A DNA stretch of 8,731 nucleotides from JAFAVZ01 sp036009105. Lineage in GTDB: Bacteria > Acidobacteriota > Thermoanaerobaculia > Gp7-AA8. The notes beneath the pieces were generated by a model. It made no database searches and was not told the DNA's origin. It saw only the letters and a list, made by a program, of their open reading frames with translations. The translations under genes and the position numbers were made by a program. Location of the stretch: positions 1 to 8,731 of the forward strand of contig DASYMJ010000145.1 in NCBI GenBank assembly GCA_036009105.1, given 5' to 3'. Positions 6,987 to 8,731 of the stretch are shown one piece after another (position 1 is the first letter of the stretch; each line of letters starts with the position of its first letter).

Positions 6987-7940
6987 ATGCGATCCTCCGC
7001 CGCGCTGCTCCTGCTCCTTCCAGCCATCGCCGCGGCGCAGACGCCCCAGCCCCAGGACGCGTGGAGCGGCGCAAAGACCGAGCGCGTGATGATGCGCTAC
7101 GCGGACGATGTCCGCGCGCGCAAGGCGTTCGATGAGGCGCACAAGGCGCTGCAGACCGCCGCGTTCAAAACGGCCGTTCGCAACTACGAGGCGGGCAAGG
7201 TGCCGGAGCTGCACGCCACGTGGGGCGAGTTCGTCACCGCGCAGGGCACCGAGTACATCGCGCTGCAGCTCGCGCCGGCGGCGCCGCTGAAGGCCGGCGC
7301 GAAGGTCATCGCTTTCGGCGAGATCGTCGATGCCGCGGGCAAGACCATCTACGACTTCGAGGAGCCGGCGGACGTCGCCGACTCGAAGGGCGATCCCTAC
7401 ATCGAGCGGACGCTCATCCTCCCCGCGTGGAACATCGTCGGGACGTTCGGGCTGGCGGCGGGCGGCGAGATCGTCGCCCTGACCCGATCGGCCATGGACG
7501 GCGAGTCGCTGACCAAGGCGACGGCGGGCGTGTCGCGGCTCATCGTCTCCAACAACGTCTACAACCTCACCCGGCTGCAGTCGCCGTTCGATCCGTTCGC
7601 GTTCGGCGGCACCAAGGTCGTGCCGAAGCCGGACCGCACCTTCAAGAAGAGCGATGAGGTGTGGCTCTTCACCGAGCTGCGCAATCCCGGCATCGACGCC
7701 CAGCAGACGCCTCACGTGATGATGAAGGTCGAGCTGGAGGGGAACGGCAAACGCGTGGCCATGCCGCAGCAGGCGGCCGACGCCTCGCCGCTCAAGGGCG
7801 TGCGCGGCCATTACGGCGTCGGGACGACGGTCGATCTCTCCCGCCTCAAGCCGGGCGACTACAAGGTGCGCCTCACCCTGAACGACACCATCGCGAACCA
7901 GACCTATCAGCGGGAAGAGACGATCCATCTGCTCGATTAA
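6987..7940 (+). CDS. Exported protein of unknown function, 317 aa
   Basis: I do not recognise a named family. Residues 1-17 (MRSSAALLLLLPAIAAA) are a clear Sec signal peptide with cleavage before Gln18, so the mature protein is periplasmic or secreted. Two beta-rich parts seem present. One is around residues 70-175, including ELHATWGEFVTAQGTEYIAL and YDFEEPADV. The other is a C-terminal part around 205-317, starting near GGTKVVPKPDRTFKKSDEVW and ending in LKPGDYKVRLTLNDTIANQ. The last part reads like an immunoglobulin-like or other beta-sandwich module, as seen in GWxTD-type exported proteins, but that is an impression. The mature protein has no cysteines and no catalytic motif is evident. 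No Shine-Dalgarno is seen, but TAGAAT stands six bases upstream. The FKBP gene follows after 9 bp, so the two are probably co-transcribed and both products are exported. That suggests an envelope role, possibly as a client or partner of the isomerase. Confidence 0.85.
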   Translation: MRSSAALLLLLPAIAAAQTPQPQDAWSGAKTERVMMRYADDVRARKAFDEAHKALQTAAFKTAVRNYEAGKVPELHATWGEFVTAQGTEYIALQLAPAAPLKAGAKVIAFGEIVDAAGKTIYDFEEPADVADSKGDPYIERTLILPAWNIVGTFGLAAGGEIVALTRSAMDGESLTKATAGVSRLIVSNNVYNLTRLQSPFDPFAFGGTKVVPKPDRTFKKSDEVWLFTELRNPGIDAQQTPHVMMKVELEGNGKRVAMPQQAADASPLKGVRGHYGVGTTVDLSRLKPGDYKVRLTLNDTIANQTYQREETIHLLD

Positions 7941-7949
7941 CAGGGGGTC

Positions 7950-8702
7950 ATGAAGACCGCCCTGCGAGCCCTCGCGCTCCTCATCAGCTGTTCCGCCCTC
8001 GCCCAGAACGCCGATCTCCAGCCGCCTGCGGACGCGGAGAAACTCCCTTCCGGCCTCGTCACGAAACGGATCACCGCCGGCACCGGCACGGAGCACCCGG
8101 CCGAGGACTCGATCCTCCGCATGCGCTACACGCTCTGGAACGGGAAGGGCGAGGTAGTGCAGCAGATCGTCGCCCCGCGCGAGGTGATGCTGCCGGTGAT
8201 CAAGATGATCCCCGGCTGGCGCGAGGGGGCGATGCTGATGGTGGAAGGCGAAACCCGGCGCATGTGGGTCTCCGAAGCCCTCGGCGCAAAGAGCGGGCCG
8301 GTGGTGATCGAGACCGAGCTGATCGCCATCATCGCCGGGCCGCGCACGCCGGCCGACGTCGCCGCGCCGCCCGCCGACGCGACGGTGCGCAAGTCCGGGC
8401 TCGCCTACAAGGTGCTGCGCGAGGGGACGGGGAAGAAGCATCCCGATCCGGCCAGCCGGGTGCGCGTCCACTACAGCGGCTGGACCACCGACGGGAAGCT
8501 CTTCGACAGCTCGGTCTCCCGCGGCGAGCCGGCCGAGTTCCCCCTCACCGGCGTCATCCGCGGCTGGCAGGAAGTGCTGCAGCAGATGGTGGAAGGCGAG
8601 CGCGTGCGGGTGTGGGTGCCCGAGAAGCTGGCCTACCGCGGCGAGCGCGGCAAACCGAAGGGGACGCTGGTGTTCGACATCGAGTTGCTGGGAGTGGAGT
8701 AA
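7950..8702 (+). CDS. Exported FKBP-type prolyl isomerase with tandem FKBP domains
   Basis: The 250-residue product is a peptidyl-prolyl cis-trans isomerase or chaperone of the envelope. Residues 1-18 are an export signal. Cleavage before Gln19 (ALA-Q) is likely, but LISC at 11-14 also resembles a short lipobox, so a lipoprotein anchored at Cys14 is possible. Two FKBP domains follow. Domain 2 (about 147-250) is canonical, with Tyr175, Phe185-Asp186, Phe197, Val202-Ile203, Trp206, Tyr229 and Phe242 matching the FKBP12 active-site set. Domain 1 (about 33-128) keeps the fold and Trp90 but has Val70-Gln71 in place of Phe-Asp and lacks the loop tyrosine, so it is probably non-catalytic. The aligned segments IPGWREGAMLMVEGE and IRGWQEVLQQMVEGE show an internal duplication. 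The ATG is close to GGGGG (7943-7947), an unusually short spacing. It is probably co-transcribed with the gene 9 bp upstream. Confidence 0.93.
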   Translation: MKTALRALALLISCSALAQNADLQPPADAEKLPSGLVTKRITAGTGTEHPAEDSILRMRYTLWNGKGEVVQQIVAPREVMLPVIKMIPGWREGAMLMVEGETRRMWVSEALGAKSGPVVIETELIAIIAGPRTPADVAAPPADATVRKSGLAYKVLREGTGKKHPDPASRVRVHYSGWTTDGKLFDSSVSRGEPAEFPLTGVIRGWQEVLQQMVEGERVRVWVPEKLAYRGERGKPKGTLVFDIELLGVE

Positions 8703-8711
8703 GGCGGAAAA

Positions 8712-8731
8712 TGTAGGGCCGGCTCTCAGGC
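8712..8731. repeat. Third REP-like element, cut by the window end
   Basis: Bases 8712-8729 repeat the first 18 bases of the element at 6907, including GTAG (8713-8716), GGGCCGGCT (8716-8724) and the CTC loop. Base 8730 differs (G for C), and the rest lies outside the window. It begins 9 bases after the FKBP stop, again just downstream of a gene. Confidence 0.8.

Noticed and set aside
6969..8471. Long minus-strand open frame (500 codons) opposite the exported protein and FKBP genes
   Set aside because: It overlaps two well-supported genes with signal peptides and family motifs, and its translation is low-complexity Arg/His/Asp-rich.

Overview
The window is GC-rich bacterial DNA, densely packed, with Shine-Dalgarno-type starts, several Sec signal peptides and GC-rich palindromic repeats just after genes. 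An environmental, diderm-type, high-GC lineage is likely. Acidobacteriota would fit the mix of bacilliredoxin, secreted M48 protease and short GTAG-headed repeats, but that is a guess and no marker gene settles it. No rRNA, tRNA, CRISPR array, phage gene or transposase is visible.

Left part (1-2230): a secreted M48 zinc metalloprotease is followed 27 bp later by a bacilliredoxin with a CGC motif. A textbook intrinsic terminator (1952-1981) ends this unit. A small hypothetical gene (77 aa) follows and converges on the next gene with only 6 bp between the two stop codons.

Centre (2237-6904): a glyoxylate-shunt locus. A minus-strand regulator of the ScfR/RamB/PrpR type (XRE helix-turn-helix, degenerate IrrE-like domain, cysteine-rich C-terminus) is divergent from malate synthase (aceB) and isocitrate lyase (aceA). 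The 113-bp intergenic region is AT-rich and carries repeated TTTAC and GACA/TGTC boxes, one set overlapping the aceB start. aceB and aceA overlap at TGATG. A 38-aa acidic ORF with a strong ribosome binding site follows aceA and looks like a third cistron. Together the enzymes would let the cell grow on acetate or fatty acids by bypassing the CO2-releasing steps of the TCA cycle. The regulator probably senses a short acyl-CoA and controls the operon.

Right part (6905-8731): a two-gene unit encodes a secreted protein of unknown function and an exported tandem-domain FKBP prolyl isomerase whose first domain has lost key catalytic residues.

The most notable signal beyond the genes is a REP/BIME-like repeat family. 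Two complete elements and one cut by the window edge are present, each beginning GTAG or ending CTAC and each built from two self-complementary 9-bp hairpins in inverted orientation. One has been absorbed into the 3' end of aceB, where it encodes about 17 residues of an atypical C-terminal tail and places a large hairpin just before the aceA ribosome binding site.
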